Shown here: positions 26,201 to 32,865 of the stretch, one piece after another
Layout: the number at the start of each line of letters is the position of its first letter
Numbering within the stretch: position 1 is the first letter of the stretch
NCBI GenBank assembly: GCA_910588075.1
Contig: CAJUOS010000014.1
Span: 1 to 39,684 of the forward strand
Direction of reading: 5' to 3'
DNA: 39,684 nt
DNA from: an uncultured Erysipelotrichaceae bacterium
GTDB lineage: Bacteria; Bacillota_I; Bacilli_A; Erysipelotrichales; Coprobacillaceae
Translations under genes and position numbers: made by a program
The notes under the pieces: model-generated
Databases searched by the model: none
The model's input: the letters and a program-made list of their open reading frames with translations, nothing else
What the model was told of the DNA's origin: nothing

Positions 26201-26783
26201 TTTTATTAAAACTAGAATCAACAATATAAGCTTCAAACCTCTTATCCTTATTTCTTCTTACAATCATATCAACAACTTGGTTTGGCTGTGTAATACTAGC
26301 ACCATTAACCCCATAATTGTAAAAGTTAAGATGCCCACCATTATAAAAATAGAACCCTGTATCAACACTTGAATTCTTATAATCAATAATCTTTCTCCAA
26401 CCTCTAAGTGTATCTTCAAATGAAAATTTAAGACCTATTGTATATTCCTCTCCAATATTCTTATCAATATCAACATAAAAACCTCCACCTCTTGCAGTGT
26501 TTGAATGCCATTTCCAATAACCACCATTATCATCAGATCCAAAAGATGTAGTCGCATTACTTCTTCCACTATCTCCTGTTGAACTCCATGCAGTTAATGT
26601 TGAATGTTTCTTTAAATCTGTTAAATGATTATTAAAATTATATTGTACATAAGCACCTGTCTTTTCTTCATCAGGGTTTGGATTTGTTGTCTCAGCATGA
26701 CTAATCATGTTAGGAAATAATGTCGCACATATAAGTAAAAAACAAATAATCATTAACTTTATTTTTGATGCCCTAACCTTCAT
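23235..26783 (-). CDS. Cell-surface protein: LamG-like domain plus 12 MucBP repeats
   Basis: 1182-residue secreted protein. A signal peptide (1-30, cleavage likely after SHA) is followed by a concanavalin/LamG-like domain (about 42-250) with aromatic and Asn/Gly-rich strands. Twelve MucBP-type repeats of about 65-70 residues then fill 260-1101, each with a V-x-Y-V-D-E-x-G-N start, a G-x-x-Y middle, G-Y-E/K-x-x-x-x-x-G and V-x-Y-V-Y end. A Pro/Lys linker, one hydrophobic helix (1155-1171) and a basic tail follow. There is no LPXTG; NVKTSDESN occupies its place and may be a variant sorting signal. MucBP domains bind mucin or host glycans in lactobacilli and Listeria, so adhesion is the likely role. 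The gene starts 32 bases after upp with RBS AGAAGGAAG and no visible promoter, so it is probably read from upp. Confidence 0.88.
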   Translation of the reverse strand: MKVRASKIKLMIICFLLICATLFPNMISHAETTNPNPDEEKTGAYVQYNFNNHLTDLKKHSTLTAWSSTGDSGRSNATTSFGSDDNGGYWKWHSNTARGGGFYVDIDKNIGEEYTIGLKFSFEDTLRGWRKIIDYKNSSVDTGFYFYNGGHLNFYNYGVNGASITQPNQVVDMIVRRNKDKRFEAYIVDSSFNKKFDMGVTDSSDQGVPAVVNGKTRLGFFFDDIATSFEASPGGKVYTLKVWDSYMDPDEVIDELRPRGYVNVHHVDEDGDKIIPDEQMEGIIGDPYSVQEKSMYGFEYIKSEGHPKTGKYPDGEEYEVTLIYKVTLPYTVTARYVDEAGNPLCDNIIYRGEDGEKYKTEQLEIKGYEFVKKEGNDTGVIKKHPQVVTYVYKEVEEEPDETIGVVNALYVDEAGNKIKSDMVYKGYVNTDYQTSQLIIPGYEFKEVIGNETGKYAETPTTVKYVYTKIEDLPDENIGGSVVVHYQDKDGNTIRADDIFNGDIGENYQAVKYDIPKYKFDKIIGQEKGKIEKDVKVITIVYIPMASNVIARYIDENGNTIDTDIIYSGGIGQKYQTKKKDLKGWKLEKVEGKESGVFSDEVQVIKYIYKRIGNLIVKCVDIHGNTILKDKVYTGYVNQDYSMTHPEIDSYEFIRVNGNENGKYQIEDQVIEYVYEKFIKGIVIIQCVDEKGNKIVGDKEIGGKVGTPYEISIPSLHGYKYLRTEGKTSGLYKESKTIVKFVYKLVMPCTVTAKYVDENNKELCTNIVYKGHVGDEYKTTQLEISGYEFVKVEGNKTGKFKEKPQLVTYVYKKKVVLEEKGKVISKYVDEDGNNLCKDLIYSGKLETDYKTSQLMFPGYKLKEIIGNERGVYQKEEQEVKYVYTKIAPDEMTEEDEKIGGSVLVRYEDDKGNILEEDIIYNGDIGDRYSINKAGIANYEIIEVIGDEQGEIEKDIKVITVVYKPIEKEVKASTVIAKYVDIDGNTIHFDNIYNGFVGEKYKTNSENIKGYELVRVEGKESGVFAEDVKVVTYVYKEVGRVIIRYVDENGNIIREEDTYSGAVGDAFEFNYPNIAGYRYVKVEGNTKGHYTKDDQNLTFIYEKIKDEENKPPLIPNPPKKPNITINGDKKDDIDLDLMGDDVDNNKNVKTSDESNPYLYMLSALLSMLGIIYLTETLKKLNKSR
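23481..24749 (-). repeat. MucBP six-repeat block B
   Basis: Encodes residues about 679-1101, repeats 7-12. Each repeat matches the repeat six positions earlier better than its neighbours: 7 with 1 (G-x-PY), 8 with 2 (TVTAKYVDE and LC-x-NI), 9 with 3 (KTSQL and PGY), 10 with 4 (IGGSV and NGDIG), 11 with 5 (VEGKESGVF), and 12 with 6. This block and block A are copies of an ancestral six-repeat unit. Confidence 0.8.
24756..26006 (-). repeat. MucBP six-repeat block A
   Basis: Encodes residues about 260-676, repeats 1-6, the partner of block B. Repeat spacing is about 200 bases at the DNA level, diverged enough that it is visible mainly in protein. Confidence 0.8.
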
Positions 26784-26815
26784 AAAACCACTTCCTTCTT
26801 ATTTATTCTCCAATC

Positions 26816-27442
26816 CTATTCATCAGTTCCAAACAAACGATCTCCAGCATCGCCTAAACCAGGAACAATATATCCTTTTTCATTAAGTTTTTCATCTAAT
26901 GCAGCAACAATCAAATCAACATCTGGATGTTCTTTTTCAATAACTTCTATTCCTTCTGGAGCGGCTACTAAACAAGCCAGTTTAATATATTTCGCTCCTC
27001 TTTTCTTAATGTTTGTGATAGCAGCACTTGCACTTCCACCAGTTGCTAGCATTGGATCAACAACGATAACATCTGCTTTTCCTAAACATGATGGAAACTT
27101 AGCATAGTATTCTTCTGGTTCTAATGTTTCTTCATTTCTTGCCATCCCAATGTGTCCTACCTTAGCTGTTGGAATAATTGTCTTAAATCCATCAACCAAT
27201 CCTAAACCAGCTCTTAGAATAGGAACAAGAACAATTGGTCTAATTAATTCTCTTCCTGTCATTGGACAAATAGGTGTTACAATCTCTTTATTCTTTGTTG
27301 GCAATCCTTTTGTAACTTCATATGCCATAAGCATTGCTATTTCATCTAAATTCTGTCTAAATTCTTTTGTACCTGTATCCTTATTTCTCATAATTGTTAA
27401 TTTATGTTCAATTAATGGATGATTTAATATTGTTGTTGCCAT
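26816..27442 (-). CDS. upp: Uracil phosphoribosyltransferase
   Basis: 208 residues; converts uracil and PRPP to UMP in pyrimidine salvage. The PRPP loop is VIVVDPMLATGGSASAAI (near 125-142), and the uracil-binding end has GYIVPGLGDAGDRLFGT. Length and sequence are standard. It follows the glyA terminator and is followed closely by the MucBP gene. In Bacillus it stands between glyA and the atp operon, as it does here apart from the inserted surface-protein gene. Confidence 0.97.
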   Translation of the reverse strand: MATTILNHPLIEHKLTIMRNKDTGTKEFRQNLDEIAMLMAYEVTKGLPTKNKEIVTPICPMTGRELIRPIVLVPILRAGLGLVDGFKTIIPTAKVGHIGMARNEETLEPEEYYAKFPSCLGKADVIVVDPMLATGGSASAAITNIKKRGAKYIKLACLVAAPEGIEVIEKEHPDVDLIVAALDEKLNEKGYIVPGLGDAGDRLFGTDE

Positions 27443-27486
27443 ACTTATTCCTTCTTTCTTAAATGTATTGATACTATATCAGTATA

Positions 27487-27492
27487 ATTTTA
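27487..27492 (-). promoter_or_regulatory. Possible extended -10 of the upp promoter
   Basis: Minus strand TGATAAAAT gives TAAAAT with an upstream TG; no good -35 is seen at 17 bases. It lies about 45 bases before the upp start. Confidence 0.35.
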
Positions 27493-27563
27493 TCATAATT
27501 ATTGAATTTTTCATAATATAATTCGTTAATTTTTGCCTTTTTAAACAAGTTTTTTTATTTTCA

Positions 27564-27591
27564 TAAAAAAAATAACCAATATCTGGTTATT
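27564..27591 (-). terminator. Terminator of the tsaC-rpiB-glyA operon
   Basis: Minus strand AATAACCA, loop GATAT, TGGTTATT and a run of T, starting about ten bases past the glyA stop codon. Confidence 0.88.
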
Positions 27592-27599
27592 CTTTCTAT

Positions 27600-28841
27600 T
27601 TATTTTAAATATGTTTTATTTTGATACATTGTTACTTTATCAGTTAATGCTTTTACACGTTTTAAACATTCTGCTTTAACTTCATCAGTTTCATCATTCT
27701 TTAAACGATATGCAATAATTTTTCCAACTTCTCTAAAATCCTCTTCATTAAACCCTTTTGTTGTCATTGCAGGTGTTCCTACACGAATACCACTTGCCTT
27801 AAATGGTTTTTCTGTATCAAATGGAATAGCATTTTTATTTGCAGTAATATTAATTTCATCTAATAATCTCTCTGCCTTTTTTCCACTAATTCCACAACTC
27901 GCTTTGACATCTACCAATAATAAATGATTATCTGTTCCACCAGCAACCAATCTAAATCCTTCTTCTTTTAAAGATTCTTCCAATGCTTTTGTATTCTTAA
28001 TAATTTGTGAAGCATATTCTTTAAACTCTGGTTGTAATGCCTCATAGAAACATGCAGCCTTTGCAGCAATAATATGCATTAAAGGTCCACCTTGCATACC
28101 TGGGAAAACAGCTCTATCAATATCAGCCGCAAATTGTTCTTTACACATGATAACCCCTCCACGAGGTCCTCTTAAAGTTTTGTGAGTTGTTGTTGTTACT
28201 ATATCTGCATGTGGAAATGGTGATGGATGTAAACCTGCAGCTACTAAACCTGCAATATGTGCCATATCAACCATAAATAAAGCTCCATTATCATGAGCCA
28301 CTTTTGCCATGAATTCAAAATCAATAATTCTTGAATATGCACTTGCTCCAGCAACAACTAACTTAGGTTTGATTTCTTCTACTTTTTTCTTATAATCATC
28401 ATAATCTATTGTTTCTGTATCTTTTTTAACTCCATAACTATAAAATTCATAATTGATACCTGAATAATTCAAAGGATGTCCATGAGTGAGATGTCCTCCA
28501 TCTGCTAAAGACATACCCAAAACTTTATCTCCTGTTTTTAATAAAGCTAAATAAACTGCTGTATTAGCTTGAGCTCCCGAATGTGGTTGTACATTAGCAT
28601 ATTCACAACCAAACAATTCTTTTAAACGATCTCTTGCAATATTTTCAACTTCATCTACAAATTGGCAACCCCCATAATATCTTTTTGATGGATAACCTTC
28701 AGCATATTTGTTTGTTAATACTGAACCCGCTAATTCTAATATTTGTTCTGAAACAAAGTTTTCAGAAGCTATTAATTCAATATTATTTCTTTGTCTGTTT
28801 AATTCTCTTTCCACACTTTCAAATATCATTGTATCTCTCAT
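27600..28841 (-). CDS. glyA: Serine hydroxymethyltransferase
   Basis: 413-residue PLP enzyme interconverting serine and glycine with tetrahydrofolate, the main source of one-carbon units. The PLP lysine is in TTTTHKTLRGPRGG (near 228), and IELIASENF and YAEGYPSKRYYGG are the N-terminal signatures. ATG 28841 lies eight bases after AGGAGG and three bases after rpiB. It is the last gene of a three-gene operon. Confidence 0.98.
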   Translation of the reverse strand: MRDTMIFESVERELNRQRNNIELIASENFVSEQILELAGSVLTNKYAEGYPSKRYYGGCQFVDEVENIARDRLKELFGCEYANVQPHSGAQANTAVYLALLKTGDKVLGMSLADGGHLTHGHPLNYSGINYEFYSYGVKKDTETIDYDDYKKKVEEIKPKLVVAGASAYSRIIDFEFMAKVAHDNGALFMVDMAHIAGLVAAGLHPSPFPHADIVTTTTHKTLRGPRGGVIMCKEQFAADIDRAVFPGMQGGPLMHIIAAKAACFYEALQPEFKEYASQIIKNTKALEESLKEEGFRLVAGGTDNHLLLVDVKASCGISGKKAERLLDEINITANKNAIPFDTEKPFKASGIRVGTPAMTTKGFNEEDFREVGKIIAYRLKNDETDEVKAECLKRVKALTDKVTMYQNKTYLK

Positions 28842-28844
28842 TTT

Positions 28845-29285
28845 TTATTCCTCCTCAAGAGCCATCATTTTTTGAATTCTTAAATCATGTCTACCACCTT
28901 CATAATCAGTATGAAGCCAAGCATTTAATACTTCTAATGCCAATCCTTCACCAATCACTCTTTGTCCCATCGCTAACATATTTGTATCATTATGCGCTCT
29001 TGTTGCTTTTGCACTAAAAACATCATGAACCAAAGCACAACGTACACCTTTTACCTTATTGCATGTTATTGAAACACCTATTCCTGTCCCACATACAACA
29101 ACACCTTTTTCACATTCTCCACTAGCAACTGCTTTTGCTGCCTTAGAAGCATAATCAGGATAATCACAACTTTCTTCACTATAAGTTCCATAATCAATCA
29201 CTTCATATCCTTGTTTAACCATTTCACTCATTAAGACATTTTTTAAATGATATCCTCCATGATCACACGCTACTGCAATTTTCAT
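28845..29285 (-). CDS. rpiB: Ribose-5-phosphate isomerase B
   Basis: 146 residues of the RpiB/LacAB fold, interconverting ribose-5-phosphate and ribulose-5-phosphate. MKIAVACDHGGYHLK, VVCGTGIGVSITCNKVKGVRCA (with the active-site Cys and the GTGxG loop) and HNDTNMLAMGQRVIG are diagnostic. The start overlaps the end of tsaC by four bases, behind GAGGAGG. Confidence 0.95.
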   Translation of the reverse strand: MKIAVACDHGGYHLKNVLMSEMVKQGYEVIDYGTYSEESCDYPDYASKAAKAVASGECEKGVVVCGTGIGVSITCNKVKGVRCALVHDVFSAKATRAHNDTNMLAMGQRVIGEGLALEVLNAWLHTDYEGGRHDLRIQKMMALEEE

Positions 29286-29884
29286 TTGATGACCTCCTCT
29301 ATTTGTTTTTGAGTTATTTTTCCTTCACGTAATATCTTTATATCTTTACCACTCACATCTATAACTGTACTTGCAATAGAATCATTTGTTTCTCCATCTA
29401 CAATTAAATCAATTCTTCCATCTAATTGTTCAAGAACCTCTTTTGTTGAAGTGGTATTAGGATGATTTGATAAGTTTGCACTTGTTACTAACATTGGTCC
29501 TGCTTCTTTTAATAAAGACAATACAAAATCATTATCAGGTATTCTTATCCCTATTGTTTCTTTTCCATTTGTCATCTTTGAATCAACATTTTCTTTCTTT
29601 TTAAAAACAAGTGTTAACATTCCAGGCATAAATCTTGAAATTATTTTTTTAGCATCATGACTAACATATGCATAATTTTCAATTTCTTGTTTATTAGCTA
29701 CCATTAAAGTTATAGCTTTTGAATAATCTCTATTTTTTGCTTCCATTAATAAATCTAAAGCTTCTACACTTCCAAATTTTACCCCTAGACCATAAACTGT
29801 TTCTGTTGGAAAAGCCACAACTTTTCCGTTCTTTATTGTAGATATAATTTCATTCATTTTTGATGATTTTACTACTTTTGTCAT
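29282..29884 (-). CDS. tsaC: Threonylcarbamoyl-AMP synthase (YrdC domain)
   Basis: 200 residues, the short TsaC/YrdC-only form without the extra Sua5 C-terminal domain. It makes threonylcarbamoyl-AMP from threonine, bicarbonate and ATP for the t6A37 modification of tRNAs that read ANN codons. FPTETVYGLG and LVTSANLSNHP are the signature motifs, and the C-terminus ends IKILREGKIT. It is the first gene of the tsaC-rpiB-glyA operon and corresponds in position to ywlC of Bacillus. Confidence 0.95.
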   Translation of the reverse strand: MTKVVKSSKMNEIISTIKNGKVVAFPTETVYGLGVKFGSVEALDLLMEAKNRDYSKAITLMVANKQEIENYAYVSHDAKKIISRFMPGMLTLVFKKKENVDSKMTNGKETIGIRIPDNDFVLSLLKEAGPMLVTSANLSNHPNTTSTKEVLEQLDGRIDLIVDGETNDSIASTVIDVSGKDIKILREGKITQKQIEEVIK

Positions 29885-29905
29885 TTCTTATCACCCTTGA
29901 AAGAC

Positions 29906-29934
29906 ATTCTATCATAAATCAAATAAAATTTTAA
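29906..29934 (-). promoter_or_regulatory. Promoter of tsaC-rpiB-glyA
   Basis: Minus strand extended -10 TGATAGAAT (TAGAAT at 29906-29911) with TTAAAA 17 bases upstream (29929-29934). Confidence 0.45.
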
Positions 29935-29973
29935 TAAGTATATGAAAAAACACCAAATTTAATATCTTTATAT

Positions 29974-30016
29974 AAAAAAAGTATTAAACAATTCTCAATA
30001 ATTGCATAATACTTTT
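29974..30016 (-). terminator. Terminator of the minus-strand carbohydrate operon
   Basis: Minus strand AAAAGTATTA and TAATACTTTT pair, with an inner CAATT/AATTG stem, followed by T residues. It lies directly past the GntR gene stop codon and marks the end of the long operon. Confidence 0.88.
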
Positions 30017-30028
30017 CATTACAAATAA

Positions 30029-30796
30029 TTACCTTCTATTAATTTCAATAGATAATTCCATTTTACTTGTTAAGTAAGTAACATATTCCAATATAGCAAT
30101 TCTTCCAAATATATCTTGATATTTTGTTTCAATTTCAAAAACAAGATCATCCATTTCACCATGAAGGAAATCTGCTCTTTCTTTAGAAATTGGCATAGAA
30201 TTTAATTTTCTAAAAGCTTTTACCAATTGAATTCCATACATATTTTCAATAACTTCTATAATTGTCTTATTCATTGATAATAAAATATAATTTTTAATAT
30301 TTAAGAAATATTGACATGGTATATAAGTTTCTATCATTGAGATAGGATATTCTAACTCATGTGTTACTCTTATAATATGTAATAGTTCACTATTTTCTGG
30401 TAATTGAAATCGTAAATTCACTTTAGCATCTACAATCTTTTCTATTTTAACAATTTTAGAATTTTCTTCTATATCTGGTATATTTCTTTCAAAAGAAAAA
30501 CTAATAAATTCTTTAAATAAAGAATTCTTATTTGTTACCTCTTTAACAAATGTTCCACTACCTTTTCTTCTTTCAATAAGTCTTTCTTTTATTAATTCAT
30601 CATACGCTTGACGTACCACTGGTCTAGAAATAGAAAATTGTTTACATAATTCTTCCTCAGTTGGTAATCTATCATTAGGTTTATATTCACCTTTAAGAAT
30701 AGCATCTTTAATATGTTCTTTGAGTTGATAATATAGTGGTAATGCTGAATTTCTATTTAAATAAACATATCGTTGATCTAATAAATTTTTTTCCAT
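30029..30796 (-). CDS. GntR-family (HutC-type) regulator with UTRA domain
   Basis: 255 residues. An N-terminal winged helix (about 10-75) carries PLYYQLKEHIKDAILKGEYK, DRLPTEEELCKQFSISRPVVRQAYDEL and RRKGSGTFV. The UTRA effector domain (about 95-250) has LLHIIRVTHELEYPISMIETYIP. UTRA domains usually sense phosphosugars or similar metabolites. It is the last gene of the carbohydrate operon and the obvious candidate for the shared operators at 37.6-37.8 kb. The frame opens at 30832, but AAAGGTGAG lies just before two ATGs at 30799 and 30796; the second has better spacing. Confidence 0.9.
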   Translation of the reverse strand: MEKNLLDQRYVYLNRNSALPLYYQLKEHIKDAILKGEYKPNDRLPTEEELCKQFSISRPVVRQAYDELIKERLIERRKGSGTFVKEVTNKNSLFKEFISFSFERNIPDIEENSKIVKIEKIVDAKVNLRFQLPENSELLHIIRVTHELEYPISMIETYIPCQYFLNIKNYILLSMNKTIIEVIENMYGIQLVKAFRKLNSMPISKERADFLHGEMDDLVFEIETKYQDIFGRIAILEYVTYLTSKMELSIEINRR

Positions 30797-30837
30797 CATC
30801 TCACCTTTTATCCTCATAAATATAAAAAACAAACATT

Positions 30838-31509
30838 CTATTGTTCTGCTTTAAATCCCTTTAAAATATCCATTGAACAACTTGTACCAATTCTTTGTGC
30901 TCCTGCTTCTATAAATTTTTGGCAAGCTTCCCAATCTCTTATACCTCCAGCAGCTTTTACTTTCACACTGTCCCCAACAATACTTTTCATCAATAAAACA
31001 TCTTCTATTAAAGCTCCACCTGTTCCAAATCCTGTACTTGTTTTAATAAAATCTGGTTTAACAACTTTGGCTATTTCTGCTAATCTCTTTATTTCTTCTT
31101 TTTCTAAATAACAATTTTCAAAAATAACTTTTGAAATAACATCATTTTCTTTACAAAGAGAAACTATACTTTCCATTTCTTTTTGAATATAAGCAAAATC
31201 TCCTTGTTTCACTTTTCCAATATTAACAACATAATCTATTTCATCAGCACCATCATCTATTGCTTTCTTTGTTTCATATAGTTTTACATCCAATGATGTT
31301 TGTCCTAATGGGAAAGAAATAGCAGCACCAACATGAATATCTGTTCTCTTTAATAACTCTTTGCATAAGCGAACAGGTTCACTATTAATAGCAACCATTG
31401 CAACACCCATATCTTTTGCCTCTTGGCACAATCTGATGAAGTCATTATCTGTGGCATATGCCTTCAAAAATGTGTGATCAAACATTTTTGCTAATTCTTT
31501 TTCTGTCAT
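30838..31509 (-). CDS. deoC: Deoxyribose-phosphate aldolase
   Basis: 223-residue class I aldolase cleaving 2-deoxyribose-5-phosphate to acetaldehyde and glyceraldehyde-3-phosphate. The Schiff-base lysine is in DFIKTSTGFGTGGA and the second conserved lysine in VKVKAAGGIRD. GAAISFPLG and DEIDYVVNIG are also typical. ATG 31509 follows GAAGGT; the frame open to 31554 has no RBS. It lies between the DMT permease and gntR in a probable operon that has no deoxynucleoside genes, which is unusual for deoC. Confidence 0.9.
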   Translation of the reverse strand: MTEKELAKMFDHTFLKAYATDNDFIRLCQEAKDMGVAMVAINSEPVRLCKELLKRTDIHVGAAISFPLGQTSLDVKLYETKKAIDDGADEIDYVVNIGKVKQGDFAYIQKEMESIVSLCKENDVISKVIFENCYLEKEEIKRLAEIAKVVKPDFIKTSTGFGTGGALIEDVLLMKSIVGDSVKVKAAGGIRDWEACQKFIEAGAQRIGTSCSMDILKGFKAEQ

Positions 31510-31591
31510 TTTTTTACCTTCTTTCATTATATCATACTTTTTAGCTATTTTCAAAAAACAGTTTTACTATTTATTGACATTATATGACATA

Positions 31592-32434
31592 TTATACTCT
31601 TTTATAATCGTTCTGAACAGTCTCTTGTCGTTCTAAATACATATTTAATATTATTCCAAAAATAATAATAACACCACCTATTAAAGATATCTTTCCAACA
31701 GTTTCATGAAATATCAAGAAAGCCCATAATGGTGCAAATAAAACTTCTGACATACAAATGACATTAGCTGTAAAAGCATTCACAACCTGTATACCTTTAG
31801 CAAAGAAAACACCACCTAATGCTGAAACAAATATTCCACTTAAAATCATTGAAATCCATTCTAAAGGTTGAACACTAGGAAAATCTTTAAATACATAAAA
31901 AATAAATGAAATAGAAATACAATAACTTAACATATTAGAAGTATAAGTATTTGCATTTTCTTTAGTATTTAAATAAAATTGCAAACCAAAAAAAGCACCT
32001 GAAATAATAGCTAAAATATTTCCTATCATACCTTTTATTGATAAAGCATCAAAAAAGAAAAGAACCATTCCAAATACAACCATTAAAATAATTAATATTT
32101 GTTTCTTTTGTGGTAATCTTCTATAATCTATACATTGATAAATAAGTACAAAAGCCATAGAAGTATATTGTAAAACAATAGCATTTCCTACTGTTGTTAA
32201 TTGGTTTGCATAGTTAAATGTTATTCCTGAAATAAATTGACAAATAGCAATACATATGATCAATTTATTAAACACAATTTTTTTATAATTAAAAAGTCTA
32301 TTAAAGATAACAGCTACAACGGAAGAAACAACAGCAATCATTAATCCAGATTGACTATTAAAACGAATTAATATTCCTGCTACACTCCAACTGATTGCAG
32401 TTAAAAACAAATAACTATAACCTTTTAAAATCAT
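31592..32434 (-). CDS. DMT-superfamily (EamA) permease
   Basis: 280 residues, about ten hydrophobic helices in two EamA halves (roughly 5-130 and 140-270). Members export or import small metabolites such as amino acids, sugars or metabolic by-products. It overlaps the EIIA gene by four bases (ATGA), so it is part of the operon. In a deglycation pathway it could export the released amine or import a substrate; this is inference. It ends with a basic tail. There is no motif that reveals a substrate. Confidence 0.85.
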   Translation of the reverse strand: MILKGYSYLFLTAISWSVAGILIRFNSQSGLMIAVVSSVVAVIFNRLFNYKKIVFNKLIICIAICQFISGITFNYANQLTTVGNAIVLQYTSMAFVLIYQCIDYRRLPQKKQILIILMVVFGMVLFFFDALSIKGMIGNILAIISGAFFGLQFYLNTKENANTYTSNMLSYCISISFIFYVFKDFPSVQPLEWISMILSGIFVSALGGVFFAKGIQVVNAFTANVICMSEVLFAPLWAFLIFHETVGKISLIGGVIIIFGIILNMYLERQETVQNDYKRV

Positions 32435-32862
32435 ATACCTTCTTCTAATTCCTCTTCATTATAAGTTGTATAAGTATATTGACAAATCATTGACTTTCCT
32501 GTTTCTATCATTTGTTTTGCTAATTGTTTAACATCATTATGTACTTGGCAAAGTAAATATGCTTCAACTAACATTGGTAAATTTGTTCCTGCAATAATTT
32601 CTACATTTTCTTTTGAAGTTCCTAAAATGACTGATGATTTAAAAGGTGATCCCCCTATCAAATCACATAAAATTAATATTCCTTCACAATCTTTTAATTC
32701 ATCTAATGCTTGTTTTATCTTTTCTTCTAATCTTTCAACAGAGTCATCTATTTTAAAATCAATATAGTGATAATCTATCAATTCATTTCCTTGAATCACT
32801 TTTAAAGCTTCAGTCATTCCTGAAGCAAATTGTCCATGTCCTGTAACTATAAGTCCAATCAT
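32431..32862 (-). CDS. PTS system mannose-family EIIA component
   Basis: 143-residue cytosolic EIIA-Man domain passing phosphate from HPr to EIIB. The phosphorylated histidine is His9 in LIVTGHGQFASGM. ILILCDLIGGSPFKSS and AGTNLPMLVEA are family motifs. ATG 32862 is eight bases after AGGAGG; the TTG at 32865 is rejected. It is a stand-alone EIIA separated from EIIB-C-D by two enzyme genes in the same orientation. Confidence 0.93.
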   Translation of the reverse strand: MIGLIVTGHGQFASGMTEALKVIQGNELIDYHYIDFKIDDSVERLEEKIKQALDELKDCEGILILCDLIGGSPFKSSVILGTSKENVEIIAGTNLPMLVEAYLLCQVHNDVKQLAKQMIETGKSMICQYTYTTYNEEELEEGI

Positions 32863-32865
32863 CAA

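Noticed and set aside
27470..27487. Small inverted repeat ATACT-gatat-AGTAT in the upp leader
   Set aside because: The arms are five bases of AT-rich sequence and occur readily by chance; there is no T tract and no known pyrimidine operator match.
28634..29017. 127-codon plus-strand frame across glyA and rpiB
   Set aside because: Antisense shadow of two clear housekeeping genes, with no RBS and no family resemblance.
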